Notes: a model not told the origin generated them from the letters alone. A stretch of DNA of 64,000 bases from JAPLJC01 sp052326585 (GCA_052326585.1 JBKQLU010000028.1:1-64000), one strand, 5' to 3'. Shown: positions 50,857-60,687, counted from the first letter of the stretch. Numbers and translations: made by a program.

Positions 50857-51558
50857 TCAGACTTCTTCTTTGGTAGATTTTTCCATTTGCAGGCCTAGGC
50901 CCGCGAACAGCTCAAAAATGCCAAAGCCATAAAACAGGGTGTAGAAGACGTAAAACACCAGCATGGCGCCGAGTAAAACCGCTTTATCACTCACCTGGTA
51001 GGCGACGATGCCGGAGAAGTTATAGCCGGGCTCCAGGGCCTGGGTCTGGACTTGCGCAATCGACCTGGCCAGATCGAATTTCTTCTGTTTGGTCATGGCG
51101 GCAGCCAGCTTACTAAAAGAGGCCCACCAGTTTTTTACTACCTTCTTTGGGTCATAGTGGTATTGCGCCTCGAGTTTTGCACCCTGTTCGTTGAACAGGC
51201 CGTCGGCGTCATCCACCGCTTGCAGCAGAACCTTGCCGAGATCGCCGCCGATTATCAGGTTTGCCCCCGCCACCTCGGCCTGGGCCCCGGCCTGACGGTA
51301 AAGGGTCGCGGTTTCTTTGGCCTGGGCCGGGTCGGTCATCTTGATTTCCGCGACAAACTGGCTGCCCGCCATGGTTTGGGCCAGGTTCTGCATGGCGGCG
51401 ATATGATTGCTGGAGCCTTTGGCCAGGGAGTTGAAGAAGTTATCCGAAAATGCCAGGCCATTTTGGCCGCCGCCAAATATTGGCATGAAGATCAGAGACA
51501 GGATAACCACAAAAACTGCCAGGAGGATTATTCCTATGGTGAGTTTCATGGGTTTCAT
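50857..51558 (-). CDS. Two-TM membrane protein between TauE/SafE and PEP-synthase-like genes
   Basis: The product is 233 residues. An N-terminal TM helix (LTIGIILLAVFVVILSLIFMPIFGGG) precedes an extracytoplasmic helical domain of about 150 residues (NHIAAMQNLAQTMAGSQFVAEIKM, GGDLGKVLLQAVDDADGLF, WWASFSKLAAAM). A second TM helix (LLGAMLVFYVFYTLFYGFGIF) and a short acidic tail end it. I do not recognise the family. It lies 14 nt after the TauE/SafE gene and is most likely an accessory subunit of that permease. Confidence 0.75.
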   Translation of the reverse strand: MKPMKLTIGIILLAVFVVILSLIFMPIFGGGQNGLAFSDNFFNSLAKGSSNHIAAMQNLAQTMAGSQFVAEIKMTDPAQAKETATLYRQAGAQAEVAGANLIIGGDLGKVLLQAVDDADGLFNEQGAKLEAQYHYDPKKVVKNWWASFSKLAAAMTKQKKFDLARSIAQVQTQALEPGYNFSGIVAYQVSDKAVLLGAMLVFYVFYTLFYGFGIFELFAGLGLQMEKSTKEEV

Positions 51559-51572
51559 GATTTAAGCCCCCT

Positions 51573-52871
51573 TCATGCCCGGTTGGCGGGGGATTCGGTC
51601 CCCCTTAATTTATTAATATTCTTAAAGAACATAAAGAATACCCAGAAGCCGAAACAGCCAATAATCACAAAAAATACGATGGTTCCGATATGATCCAAAA
51701 CCTTGGTGATTTCAGTCGGGATGGGGATAATTTCCATCTGACTCAGTTTCCTTGGCAGGGCGAAAAGCCGGTCGAGAAACCCGGCAATGATGGTAATGGC
51801 ATAGAAGCCCCGGATATACATACCCTTAACCACATTAGTGGTAAGGGCTCCTATTTGGATTCCCAGGAGGGAGCCCAGGAGCAAGCCCATGGCCAGGGTA
51901 TAAAAGATGAAGCCGTAGATGGCATATTGCGTAATGGAAGCAAACCCGCCGGTATAGATGATCTGCAGGATGTCGGTGCCCACCGTGGTGAAGGAGGACA
52001 CGCCCAGCATGTAAACGAACATGGGGAAGGTCAAAAAACCGCCGCCCACCCCCATGATGGCCGCCACCAGGCCCACCATCGCACCGCAAATGGCGACGAA
52101 GACGCCGGAAATCCGGTTGCCGCCGGGCACCAGGTCCTCGTCGAAGGTGATCATGGGGGGAATTTGGATGGATTGCAGTTTTTGAGCCAGGCCGGTAGTG
52201 GTTACGAGGGGGGGGGCGGTGACTTGTTGTTCCTCGGGAGCCAGGGTCCGGTGGGCCCGGCCGGCCCGCCACAGTCTGATAAAATCCATCGTGGCGTAGA
52301 TTCCCAAAAACCCCAGGAGAAAAACATAAACCAGGCTGATAAAGAGATCGCTCAAGACCGGATTAAACTCATAAATGGCCCGGTTTATGGTGCCGCCGAC
52401 CACGACGCCACCCGTCGAGCCGACCACAAAAGCTATTGCCAGTTTGACTGAAACGTTGCCCAACTTGCGATGGATCGCGGTTCCCATAATCGACTTGGCA
52501 AAGATATGGAAAAGGTCGGTGCCCACCGCCAGAATGCCTTTAACCCCCATACTCATCAAGGCCGGGGTGGTGACAAAGCCGCCGCCGGCGCCGATGCAGC
52601 CGGTTATCAAACCCGCGGCCAGACCGATGAGGATGGAAACCAGAAAAACCGAAGAGGAATAAAAGGCCGGGGCATAGGCCTCCTTGCCTCCCAAGATGTC
52701 AGGGGCAGCCCAGGCGACGCCGATAACGCCGAGGATCGGTAGACAAAAGGCCAGCAAGAGCAGCAGCTTTTTCCGATTCTGGAGGATATCGAGGGACGAC
52801 TCGATCTCCCAGCGGGCGTGGGCCTCAGCCGCCGCCTGCATGGTGGTGAATAATTTATGCCCAAACTTCAT
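51573..52871 (-). CDS. TauE/SafE family permease (leftward)
   Basis: The product is 432 residues with GGAGG eight nt before the ATG. The two family repeats are GLITGCIGAGGGFVTTPALMSMGVKGILAVGTDL and GLVAAIMGVGGGFLTFPMFVYMLGVSSFTTVGTDIL, among about eight TM helices. Cytoplasmic inserts are long (160 residues into the central loop). TauE/SafE proteins move sulfite, sulfonates or organic anions. The exact substrate is unknown. It is the first gene of the leftward arm of the divergent cluster. Confidence 0.92.
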   Translation of the reverse strand: MKFGHKLFTTMQAAAEAHARWEIESSLDILQNRKKLLLLLAFCLPILGVIGVAWAAPDILGGKEAYAPAFYSSSVFLVSILIGLAAGLITGCIGAGGGFVTTPALMSMGVKGILAVGTDLFHIFAKSIMGTAIHRKLGNVSVKLAIAFVVGSTGGVVVGGTINRAIYEFNPVLSDLFISLVYVFLLGFLGIYATMDFIRLWRAGRAHRTLAPEEQQVTAPPLVTTTGLAQKLQSIQIPPMITFDEDLVPGGNRISGVFVAICGAMVGLVAAIMGVGGGFLTFPMFVYMLGVSSFTTVGTDILQIIYTGGFASITQYAIYGFIFYTLAMGLLLGSLLGIQIGALTTNVVKGMYIRGFYAITIIAGFLDRLFALPRKLSQMEIIPIPTEITKVLDHIGTIVFFVIIGCFGFWVFFMFFKNINKLRGTESPANRA

Positions 52872-53059
52872 AATCTTAAACCTCCATATCAGTGGTTTTG
52901 GTTAGGGAGGTATCTCACGGGTTTCGCCGCATTGGAGGTCTAGCTCTACAAGTTTTATGCCGGAGGCGCCTAATTAAATAAGTATGTTAAATAATAGGCA
53001 GTTTAGATGCCTGGCCGGTTTTTCAGGTAGGATAGGCCCTAGAAAATTTTTTTACAGTT

Positions 53060-53107
53060 TGTCAAGGATTCCTATTCCTTGACAGAAGGATTGACTTTAA
53101 CTATTAA
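53060..53107 (+). promoter_or_regulatory. Promoter of the rightward arm with overlapping palindrome
   Basis: TTGACA (53079-53084), a 17-nt spacer and TATTAA (53102-53107) form a near-consensus promoter. The -35 is inside a perfect inverted repeat, TGTCAAGGA (53060-53068) / TCCTTGACA (53076-53084), a likely operator. The left arm read on the opposite strand also gives TTGACA, but I find no matching -10 there. Confidence 0.7.
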
Positions 53108-53145
53108 TGGAAAGGCGCTTCCATTCATCTTTTCCGGGTGTAATC

Positions 53146-53334
53146 ATGACCTTTTGGCATTGGTTGACGGCGATTTCCCAGAGCACGACGGCGGCCGGGC
53201 AGCTTTTTGCCCCCCACTGGCCTTACGTGGTCCTGGCCGTGGTGGCGCCGGCGGCCCTCGGACTCATGCTGTCCCTGATCCTGAAGGCTATCGAAAATAT
53301 TTTCGGCATTAAACTTGGCGGAGGCGACGTTTAG
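53146..53334 (+). CDS. Small membrane protein preceding TauE/SafE
   Basis: The product is 62 residues from ATG 53146. An N-terminal amphipathic part (MTFWHWLTAISQSTTAAGQLF) is followed by one TM helix (YVVLAVVAPAALGLMLSLIL) and a short cytoplasmic end (AIENIFGIKLGGGDV). It is 21 nt upstream of the permease gene and 38 nt downstream of the -10. It probably assists the permease. The family is unknown; an in-frame start at 53107 falls on the -10 and is unlikely. Confidence 0.65.
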   Translation: MTFWHWLTAISQSTTAAGQLFAPHWPYVVLAVVAPAALGLMLSLILKAIENIFGIKLGGGDV

Positions 53335-53355
53335 CTTCGCCCCCCTGGCTCATTC

Positions 53356-54363
53356 ATGGCCATCACTCTCCCTATTGCCAGCTATTGGCAGAAGATCCTC
53401 AATCCCGCTTTAGCCCGGCTGGCTGAGCCCATGCATGGCTGGTTTTATGCCATCCAGACCAATGGCGATCTGGCCATCAGCCTGGCTACCTTGCTCATCC
53501 TGGGTTTCTGTCTGGGTCTATTAGGCGGCTTCTTCGGAGGCGCCAGCGGTTTCTTAATGGCGCCGCTGCTCAATCTGGTGGGCCACATCCCTTACAATGT
53601 GGCCGTGGGGACCGAACTCTCCATGATGGTGGGTACCGCCACCGTCGCTAATATACGGCAGCGGGGACTGGGGTACATCGATTATAAGCTGGGAATCCTC
53701 CTCGTTCTGGGAGGTGTCATCGGCTTGGAAATAGGCGCCCAACTACTGGAGTATCTCACCTATGCCGGCGAGGTTACCCTGTGGAGCCGAAAAATCAGCC
53801 TGCTGCAGCTGGTCATGACCTTGGTCTACGGCGGCTTTCTGGCCTGGATCGGCAGTCAGGTTTATCGGGAAGTCAGGAGCGTCCACCAGACTGAAGCCTC
53901 TGCTGGAGCCCCGGGCCTTGCCGCGATTTCCATAACCTCCCGGTTGCAGCGGGTAGCCCTGCCGCCATTGGTGTCGCTGCCCTTGTCCGGGGTTGAGGCC
54001 GTCTCTTTATGGGTGATCGTGGGGATTGGCGCCGTGACCGGCCTGTTAACCGGATTAATGGGAGTGAGCGGTAGTCTCATTCGTATGCCCGCCTTAATTT
54101 ACATCCTGGGCATCCCCACCGTGGTCTCCATAGACACCAACCTCTTTAATTACCTGATCCTGGCTCTGTACGGGGCCCTGACGCACAGCGTCAAAGGAAA
54201 TGTCGATCTCTTGCTGATGGCCATTCTTTTGGTCACCACGGTACCAGGCTCTCAATGCGGGGTGTGGCTGCGCAAAAAATTATCCGGCCCCAGGCCCCAG
54301 CTCTTGTTTACCGGTATTATTTGTGCCATTATCATAACCATGTTGTGGAAGGTGTTGAGGTAA
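53356..54363 (+). CDS. TauE/SafE family permease (rightward)
   Basis: The product is 335 residues. The repeats are GLLGGFFGGASGFLMAPLLNLVGHIPYNVAVGTEL and GLLTGLMGVSGSLIRMPALIYILGIPTVVSIDTNLF, with about eight TM helices and a cytoplasmic loop near 175-215. It is only distantly similar to the leftward permease (51573-52871), so the two are not a recent duplication. It heads the rightward arm, with the receiver and PEP-synthase-like gene following. Confidence 0.92.
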   Translation: MAITLPIASYWQKILNPALARLAEPMHGWFYAIQTNGDLAISLATLLILGFCLGLLGGFFGGASGFLMAPLLNLVGHIPYNVAVGTELSMMVGTATVANIRQRGLGYIDYKLGILLVLGGVIGLEIGAQLLEYLTYAGEVTLWSRKISLLQLVMTLVYGGFLAWIGSQVYREVRSVHQTEASAGAPGLAAISITSRLQRVALPPLVSLPLSGVEAVSLWVIVGIGAVTGLLTGLMGVSGSLIRMPALIYILGIPTVVSIDTNLFNYLILALYGALTHSVKGNVDLLLMAILLVTTVPGSQCGVWLRKKLSGPRPQLLFTGIICAIIITMLWKVLR

Positions 54364-54573
54364 CAAATCGCGACCGCTAATAAAAAAAAACAAAACGGGC
54401 CATTATTCTCCAATTCATTTCAATAATTGCAGGAGCGGCAAGACCTGTCATCCAGTAGATTCTTCACTTCTCAAACAAAAATACCTCCCCAAAAAGCAGG
54501 TCTTGAATCAGCGTGCTAAAACGCCTGGACCATTTTCGTACGAGTCCGGCACACCTTTAAAAGGAGCGTCAGA

Positions 54574-54960
54574 ATGGCGGCGACTATAATAATCGTAGAC
54601 GACGAACCGGATTTGTTGCTGTTGCTAAAAATTATCCTCACGGAAAAAACCGACTATAAGGTGCTCACCACCAGTGACCCCCACCAGGCCATAGAATGGT
54701 GCCGGGAATATCATGCCGATCTCTTGATCAGTGATTTGCGCATGCCGGTAATCGGAGGCATCGAATTATTAAAGATAGTCAAAGAAATCGATCCGAACCT
54801 GGCTCTAATTATTATCACCGCCTTCGGAACGGTGGAGTCCGCAGTGGAAGCCATGCGCCATAACGCCTTTGATTATATTACCAAGCCTTTCCGCAAAGAG
54901 CAGATTCTGACGACGGTGGCCAAGGCCTTGCAATGGCGCCAGGCCCAGCTTTCGGCCTGA
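54574..54960 (+). CDS. Single-domain response regulator (receiver only), copy 1
   Basis: The product is 128 residues with AAAGGAG before ATG. It is an NtrC-type receiver: IIIVDDEPDLLLLLKIIL, LLISDLRMPVIGG (phospho-Asp), LIIITAFGTVESAVEAMRHNAFDYITKPF. The frame stops directly after the last receiver helix, so there is no output domain. It sits 37 nt upstream of PEP-synthase-like protein C, in the same orientation. It is closely related to the second receiver (60076-60501), which sits upstream of protein D. Confidence 0.93.
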   Translation: MAATIIIVDDEPDLLLLLKIILTEKTDYKVLTTSDPHQAIEWCREYHADLLISDLRMPVIGGIELLKIVKEIDPNLALIIITAFGTVESAVEAMRHNAFDYITKPFRKEQILTTVAKALQWRQAQLSA

Positions 54961-54997
54961 CCTTAGCTCAAGTTACCGCGGCTATCGGGGTAAAATT

Positions 54998-57580
54998 TTG
55001 AAAATATTGAATTTTTTAAAAAGGAAAAGACGGCCCCCCGCCGGGGGTTGGGAAAATTTTTTAAAAAACAGACACCAGTCCTTTAAGGACCTGCTAGAGG
55101 CCAACAACGCCGCTCTCCGGATCATGTCGCGCATGGAAGCCAAATTGGCGGGCGACTTTGTCTTCGATATGGAGTACATCCGTTCCCGGACTGAGATGAT
55201 TTTCCAGGCCTGTCAGACTCTGATCGAGCAATTAAATGCCCTGGGGGACAATCGTTATGCTGAATTACACCCCGTTTTTGCAAATATAAAAATCAGGATA
55301 CAGGATGAAATTCAGGCTGGAACAGCCTCCGGTGCGAAGATACCGCTGGTGCTCCCCTTGAGCCAGGTGGACCGGCGGTTGCTGATGGCCGTGGGTGGGA
55401 AAAACGCCAACCTGGGTGAGATCAAAAACCGCTTGAGCCTGCCGACCCCGGATGGGTTTGTGCTAACTACCGAGGCCTACCATTTGGTTCTGGCCGAAAA
55501 TCGATTAGTCGAACGGCTGGGCCAGATTCTCCAGAAAGTGGAGGTAGATGATGTCGCGCAGTTGTTGGGCCAAAGCCGACGGCTGCGGGTCTTGGTGCTG
55601 GAGGCGGAAATCCCTGCGGCACTCTCCAGGGCAGTGCAGGAAGAGTATCTCCGATTAGCGGCCCGGCTGGGAGGCAAACCCCAACTTGCCTTGCGGAGCA
55701 GCGGGTTATATGAAGACCAGGAACTCTCCTTTGCCGGGCAGTTCCTGACGGTCTTGAATGTGCCCGCCAGCGATTTCTTCCCCAATTATCTTAAGGTCCT
55801 GGCCAGTCAATTCTCGCCTTCGGCACTGGTGTATCTGCACGAGAAAGGATTGCTCCGCCAGGAGTTGGCCATGAGTGTGGGTTGTCTGGCCATGGTGCCG
55901 GCCCGGGCCAGCGGCGTCCTGTTTACGGTCGACCCCCTGGGCGGCGGCGCCGGAGTAATGGTCCTTGACGCGGCCTGGGGTTTGGGGCCTTCTGTGGTGG
56001 AAGGCGGTTTAACCCCGGACCACTATGTCCTCGCCAAAAAACCGCAAATTAAGATTTTAGAGAGACGCCCCGGTAACAAAACCATCCGTCTGATCGCGGC
56101 CCCGGATAAAGAGGGGCTTACCTCGGAAGCGGTGCCGGCTGCGGACCAACTCCAACCGGCCCTGACCACGGAGGAGCTGCTGCAGGCGGGGCGCTTCGGG
56201 GTGCAGCTGGAAGAACATTTCGGAGGCCCCCAGGATATTGAGTTTGCCGTGGATTTTAAGGGACGCTTGCTGCTCCTGCAATCCCGCCCCTTGACGTTGC
56301 TGCAGTCTGAAGGCGAAGCCGAACTGCCGCCCGCCATTCAGGGGCGCCACCCGGTCTTGATTGACCACGGCACCGTAGCCTGCTTCGGCGTGGCCGCCGG
56401 CCCGGTGTTCATCATCCGCCAGGATGAGGATCTGGCCCGGTTTCCCCCGAGGGCGGTGCTGGTGGCCCGCCACACTTCCTCCCGCTACGGTATCGTGCTC
56501 CATAAAGCCTCCGCCTTGGTCGTGGACATCGGCAGCGCCACTTCGCATCTGGCCATCCTGGCCCGCGAATTCAAAGTCCCGTCTCTGGTGGATACGGAAA
56601 AGGCCACCCAGGTCCTGCAAAACGGGCAGGAAGTCACCGTAGACGCCGATCACCTGCGGGTATACCAGGGACGTGCAGAAGCACTGCTGGCCGCCAAAAG
56701 GGAAAAACCTTCCCTGCTGGCTGAAACCCCGATCTATGCCACCTTGCGCCGGGTCTTGCGATGGATAACCCCGCTTAATTTAACCGATCCGACCTTGGAT
56801 AACTTTACGCCGGCATCCTGTAAGACCCTCCACGACATCGCCCGCTTCGCCCATCAGATGGCCATAAGCGAGATGTTCGATCTGGGGGAACGCGTCGGCC
56901 GGGACCAGGTAAACATGGTCCAACTCAAAACCACCATCCCCTTGAATCTCCACTTGATTGATCTGGGAGGCGGCATTGACGCCGACTCGCGGGCCAAGTT
57001 CGTTTCTCCCGACGCCATCACCTCCATCCCCATGAAGGCCCTGTGGCGAGGGATCAGCTATCCCGGAATCTCTTGGGCCGGCCCCATTCCCATCGATGTG
57101 AGGGGACTCTATTCCGTAGTCTCGCGTTCCATAACCAGCCCCATGCCCGACTTCTGGGCCCGGACCTTAGCCATTATTTCTCTGAACTATCTCAATTACA
57201 ACTCCCGGCTGGGCTATCACTTTGCCACCCTGAACGCCTTCATTAGCGAGGTGCGCAGTGACAACTACATCAGTTTCCGGTTCCAGGGCGGCGCCGCGGA
57301 CCAGGCCCGGCGAGGGCGGCGCGCCCAATTTCTGGGCGCGGTTATGGCTCGGCTCGATTTTGAGGTGGAAGTCACCGGCGATCTGGTGGTCGCCAAGCTT
57401 TGGAAGTATCCCCGTCCCCTCATGGAAGAAAAACTCGACCTGGTCGGCCGGCTCATGGGCTGCGCCCGTCAGCGGGATATGGTCATAGCGGCTAGTGCGC
57501 AGGTTGACTGGTACGTGGAGGCTTTCCTGGCAGGAAATTACCGGTTCGCAGGCGAACCCGGCGCCCACCCCGCCACCTGA
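54998..57580 (+). CDS. PEP-synthase-like phosphohistidine protein C, no PEP-binding barrel
   Basis: The product is 860 residues from a TTG start after GGGG. N-terminal basic and helical region (NFLKRKRR, LLEANNAALRIMSRMEAKLAGDFVFD). The ATP-grasp is complete (GGKNANLGEIKNRLSLPTPDGF, LALRSSGLYEDQELSFAGQF, RASGVLFTVDPLGG, GGPQDIEFAVDFKG, LQSRPL). His517 lies in DIGSATSHLAILAREFKVPSLV. The C-terminal domain of about 260 residues has TLHDIARFAHQMAISEMF, LPLNLHLIDLGGGI-type (IPLNLHLIDLGGGI), WRGISYPGISWAG, DNYISFRFQGGAA. No PEP barrel is visible. It is preceded by a lone receiver and followed by the histidine kinase. Confidence 0.87.
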   Translation: MKILNFLKRKRRPPAGGWENFLKNRHQSFKDLLEANNAALRIMSRMEAKLAGDFVFDMEYIRSRTEMIFQACQTLIEQLNALGDNRYAELHPVFANIKIRIQDEIQAGTASGAKIPLVLPLSQVDRRLLMAVGGKNANLGEIKNRLSLPTPDGFVLTTEAYHLVLAENRLVERLGQILQKVEVDDVAQLLGQSRRLRVLVLEAEIPAALSRAVQEEYLRLAARLGGKPQLALRSSGLYEDQELSFAGQFLTVLNVPASDFFPNYLKVLASQFSPSALVYLHEKGLLRQELAMSVGCLAMVPARASGVLFTVDPLGGGAGVMVLDAAWGLGPSVVEGGLTPDHYVLAKKPQIKILERRPGNKTIRLIAAPDKEGLTSEAVPAADQLQPALTTEELLQAGRFGVQLEEHFGGPQDIEFAVDFKGRLLLLQSRPLTLLQSEGEAELPPAIQGRHPVLIDHGTVACFGVAAGPVFIIRQDEDLARFPPRAVLVARHTSSRYGIVLHKASALVVDIGSATSHLAILAREFKVPSLVDTEKATQVLQNGQEVTVDADHLRVYQGRAEALLAAKREKPSLLAETPIYATLRRVLRWITPLNLTDPTLDNFTPASCKTLHDIARFAHQMAISEMFDLGERVGRDQVNMVQLKTTIPLNLHLIDLGGGIDADSRAKFVSPDAITSIPMKALWRGISYPGISWAGPIPIDVRGLYSVVSRSITSPMPDFWARTLAIISLNYLNYNSRLGYHFATLNAFISEVRSDNYISFRFQGGAADQARRGRRAQFLGAVMARLDFEVEVTGDLVVAKLWKYPRPLMEEKLDLVGRLMGCARQRDMVIAASAQVDWYVEAFLAGNYRFAGEPGAHPAT

Positions 57581-57735
57581 CCCATCGTGGGGTTGGCTTT
57601 GGTCGCGGCAGTCTCAAGGGAGTTTGCTTGACCGGGCGCCACGGATTAAGCTAAGATTTAGGCATAAACTTCGATTTGTCCCGGCGCTGGCCCCCTTGGT
57701 CCGGTTGCCGCCTGACACCTGAGGATGACGGCCAC

Positions 57736-60042
57736 ATGCGGCGCTTCCCCTTCCTCATCACCCGGCACGCCCTGGCCCTGCTGCTGGCGCTGAACGTCGC
57801 CCTCCTGGGGATAAGCATCTACCTGGGGCTCATGAGCGCCAAGCAGATGCTGGAAATCGTCAAGGAGGACTTCAACCAACAGCAACTGGTGCTGGCCCGG
57901 CACACCGCCAGCCTCCTGGAACAGGACATCAACTTCTTGAAGCGGGAGTTGAACACCCTTAACTACTCCCCTGCCATCCAGTACATAGAGCCCCTCACCT
58001 GGGCCAACCGCATGCGGGCCACCCTGGCCAGCGTCCGGGAGGAAGGGGTGGTGGAGATCATCCGCATCGACGCCAAGGACCGGCGGGCTTACCTGGTGGA
58101 CGGCCGGGGTCTGGATCATATCATTAGCAACTCTTTCCCGGACGCGCCTTACCTGGATTGGGCCGCCAACCCGATAAACCGGGGCCGCGTCTACATAGGC
58201 CCGGTGTCCACCCAGGTCGCCGATTATGCGGGGCGCCTCATCGCGGTAATGGCCGTGCCCACCTATGAGGTGTCGGTGGACGAGAACCATCCCCAGCCCT
58301 CGGGGGTCTTCGCCGGGGTTCTGGTCTTTTATCTCGACGCCCAGCGCCTGGCCGACAAGTTTACCCGGCAGATCAGGAGCGGTAAGACCGGCTATGCCTG
58401 GATCATGGACAGCCAGGGGACCTTTTTGAGCCATCCGGAACCCGACTTCGTCGGCAAGAACGCCTTCACCGTCCGCAAGCAACGGGCTCCGGCCATCTCC
58501 TTTGACGCCATCAACCGCATCCAGAAGGAGAAGATGCTGCAGGGCCAGGAGGGCTGGGGCACTTACATCTCCGGCTGGCATCGCGGTCTCACCGGCGAGA
58601 TCCGGAAGCTCATCGCCTATGCGCCGGTGCAGTTGGGAGACCAGACCTCGGGGCCCGTGTCCAACCCGGCGCCCATCTGGTCGGTGGCGGTGGCGGCCCC
58701 GGCCAGCGAAGTGGAGGGTGTCGTCCATTCTCTCTATCTGCGCCAGTTCTTCATGCAGGTGCTTATCGGCCTGTTGGTCATCTCCGGCACCATCGCCTTG
58801 TTGAACTTCCGTTATGAGCGGCAATTTTCCGATAACCTGGAGCAGGAGGTCAGCCGCCAGAAAGAGAGATTGCAGAGGTCCGAGGCCCGCTACCAGGGTC
58901 TGGTGGAGAATGCCGCCGACCTCATCTACAGCGTGGACGAACAGGGACGGATCCTCTCCATCAACCGCTATGCCGCCAATCTCTTCGCCACCGCCCTGGC
59001 CGGCGCCCCCGGCGCGGCGGCGGGCCGCGCCGAGGACTTCCTGGGCCGCACCCTCTATGAGGTCTTTGCTGAAAAGTCCGCAGACTTCCATATGGATTGG
59101 CTGCGGGAAACGAAAGCGACCGGCGGGAGCACCAGCCAGCGGCACCAGGTGGCCATCGGCCAGCGGGAGTTTTGGTTTTCCACCAACATCGTGGCGGTCA
59201 GGGACGAACAGGGCCAGATCTTCGCCTTCGAGATCATCTCCCGAAACATCACTGGCCGCAAATCCATGGAAGACCGCCTGATCAACATGGAGAAGCTGGC
59301 CTCCATCGGCACCCTGGCCGCCGGGGTAGCCCATGAAATCAACAATCCCATGACCGTGATCCTCGGGTTTACCGAGCACCTGCTGGGGCAGACCCAAGAG
59401 TTGCCCGCGGTCCACGAGACCCTGGAGGTCATCGAGGAGGAGGGCCTGCGCTGCAAAAAGATCGTGGAGAATCTCCTCACCTTCGCCCGGGCCCCGGAGC
59501 GCACCGAGACCGCGGCGGACATCAACCAGATCCTGGGAAGGACCCTGGCGGTGGTGAAAAACACCCTGTTGACCAAAAAGGTCCGCCTGGAGTCCTCCTT
59601 CAGCCCTGATCTGCCCATTGCCGCAGGCGACCCTCAGGAGCTGCAACAGGTCTTCATCAACCTGATCAACAACGCCCGGGATGCCATGAAGGGCGGCGGG
59701 GTGCTCAAGGTGGAGACCAAGCCGGCCCCGGACGGCAAGCGGGTGGCCATCGAATTCAGCGATACCGGCAACGGCATCCCCCGGGAGGCCCAGACCAAGA
59801 TCTTTGACCCCTTCTTCACCACCAAGAGGACCGGCGAAGGCACCGGCCTGGGCCTGTCCCTGAGCCATGGCATCATCACCAAATTCGGCGGCAACATCAT
59901 CTTTACCACCTTCCCGGCAGAGGAATACCCTGAAAAACACGGGACCACCTTTACCGTTTACCTGCTCATCGCCGCGGAGCCGGAAGCCGGGGAGGGACCG
60001 CCGCAGCAGAGACCGGAACGGAGCAGCGGCAACAGCGCTTAA
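57736..60042 (+). CDS. Cache-PAS sensor histidine kinase
   Basis: The product is 768 residues from ATG 57736, after GAGG. TM1 (about 9-31) and TM2 (about 336-357) bracket an extracytoplasmic double-Cache-like sensor (DFNQQQLVLARHTASLLEQD, then GKTGYAWIMDSQGTFLSHPEPDFVG). A PAS domain (about 380-505) precedes HisKA with His533 (AAGVAHEINNPMTVILG) and HATPase_c (INLINNARDAM, DTGNGIP, GTGLGLSLSHGIITKFGG). It should respond to a periplasmic ligand, perhaps a permease substrate. Lone receivers follow (60076) and precede (54574) it, so they are the obvious phosphotransfer partners. Confidence 0.94.
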   Translation: MRRFPFLITRHALALLLALNVALLGISIYLGLMSAKQMLEIVKEDFNQQQLVLARHTASLLEQDINFLKRELNTLNYSPAIQYIEPLTWANRMRATLASVREEGVVEIIRIDAKDRRAYLVDGRGLDHIISNSFPDAPYLDWAANPINRGRVYIGPVSTQVADYAGRLIAVMAVPTYEVSVDENHPQPSGVFAGVLVFYLDAQRLADKFTRQIRSGKTGYAWIMDSQGTFLSHPEPDFVGKNAFTVRKQRAPAISFDAINRIQKEKMLQGQEGWGTYISGWHRGLTGEIRKLIAYAPVQLGDQTSGPVSNPAPIWSVAVAAPASEVEGVVHSLYLRQFFMQVLIGLLVISGTIALLNFRYERQFSDNLEQEVSRQKERLQRSEARYQGLVENAADLIYSVDEQGRILSINRYAANLFATALAGAPGAAAGRAEDFLGRTLYEVFAEKSADFHMDWLRETKATGGSTSQRHQVAIGQREFWFSTNIVAVRDEQGQIFAFEIISRNITGRKSMEDRLINMEKLASIGTLAAGVAHEINNPMTVILGFTEHLLGQTQELPAVHETLEVIEEEGLRCKKIVENLLTFARAPERTETAADINQILGRTLAVVKNTLLTKKVRLESSFSPDLPIAAGDPQELQQVFINLINNARDAMKGGGVLKVETKPAPDGKRVAIEFSDTGNGIPREAQTKIFDPFFTTKRTGEGTGLGLSLSHGIITKFGGNIIFTTFPAEEYPEKHGTTFTVYLLIAAEPEAGEGPPQQRPERSSGNSA

Positions 60043-60075
60043 GGAAGTTAAGGCCCCAACCCCCAGGAGGACGAT

Positions 60076-60501
60076 ATGCCAGAACGGATATTAGTGGTGG
60101 ACGATGAACCCAATATGCTCAGGTTATTAAAGACCATCCTGATGGATAAGACCGGCTATGAGGTGACCACCACCAATAACCCTCTGGAGGTGAGTAAACT
60201 GCTCCAGGAGGAGCGCTACCACGTGGTGATCACCGACCTGAAGATGCCCCTGGTGGATGGCATGGACTTGATAGAGATAATCAGGAAAATCGACGTGAAC
60301 CTGCCCATCATCATCATTACCGCCTACGGCACCATAGAGACGGCGGAGGAGGCCGTCCAGAAGGGGGCTTACGATTTCATCACCAAGCCCTTCCGCAAGG
60401 AGACCATCTTCATCACCATCCGGCGGGCCCTGGAGTGGAGGCGGATGCAGGAGGAACTGCAGGCCTTGAAGAACCAGCGGGCCGCGGGCACTGAGCCGTA
60501 G
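60076..60501 (+). CDS. Single-domain response regulator (receiver only), copy 2
   Basis: The product is 141 residues with AGGAGG before ATG. ILVVDDEPNMLRLLKTILMDKTGYEV, VVITDLKMPLVDGMDLI (phospho-Asp) and IIIITAYGTIETAEEAVQKGAYDFITKPFRKE, then a short helix (ALEWRRMQEELQALKNQ). There is no DNA-binding or enzyme output. It is 34 nt after the histidine kinase and is presumably its direct partner. Confidence 0.94.
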   Translation: MPERILVVDDEPNMLRLLKTILMDKTGYEVTTTNNPLEVSKLLQEERYHVVITDLKMPLVDGMDLIEIIRKIDVNLPIIIITAYGTIETAEEAVQKGAYDFITKPFRKETIFITIRRALEWRRMQEELQALKNQRAAGTEP

Positions 60502-60516
60502 CCCTGGAAAAATCGA

Positions 60517-60533
60517 GGCGGGCGCTGCCCGCC
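60517..60533. repeat. GC hairpin between receiver 2 and protein D
   Basis: GGCGGGC / GCCCGCC, perfect 7-bp stem with a 3-nt loop, 15 nt after the receiver stop. There is no U-tract. It might lower readthrough into the next gene. Confidence 0.35.
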
Positions 60534-60687
60534 ATTAAGGCGGCGGGCCCGGAGGTCTTGCCCCGCCGCGGCTTCAAGGCCAAGCATGAGCCTGGCAACG
60601 AGCCTGGCGGATTCCTCACCCCTGGAGGTGGGCAGAAGAGGAAACTGGCAGGCAGTGCCTATCCCGGATAGAAATTGAGGGTACCTG

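Noticed and set aside
57658..59940. 760-codon open frame antisense to the histidine kinase
   Set aside because: It runs antisense through a complete kinase gene and has no domain signature, only GC-bias-driven openness.
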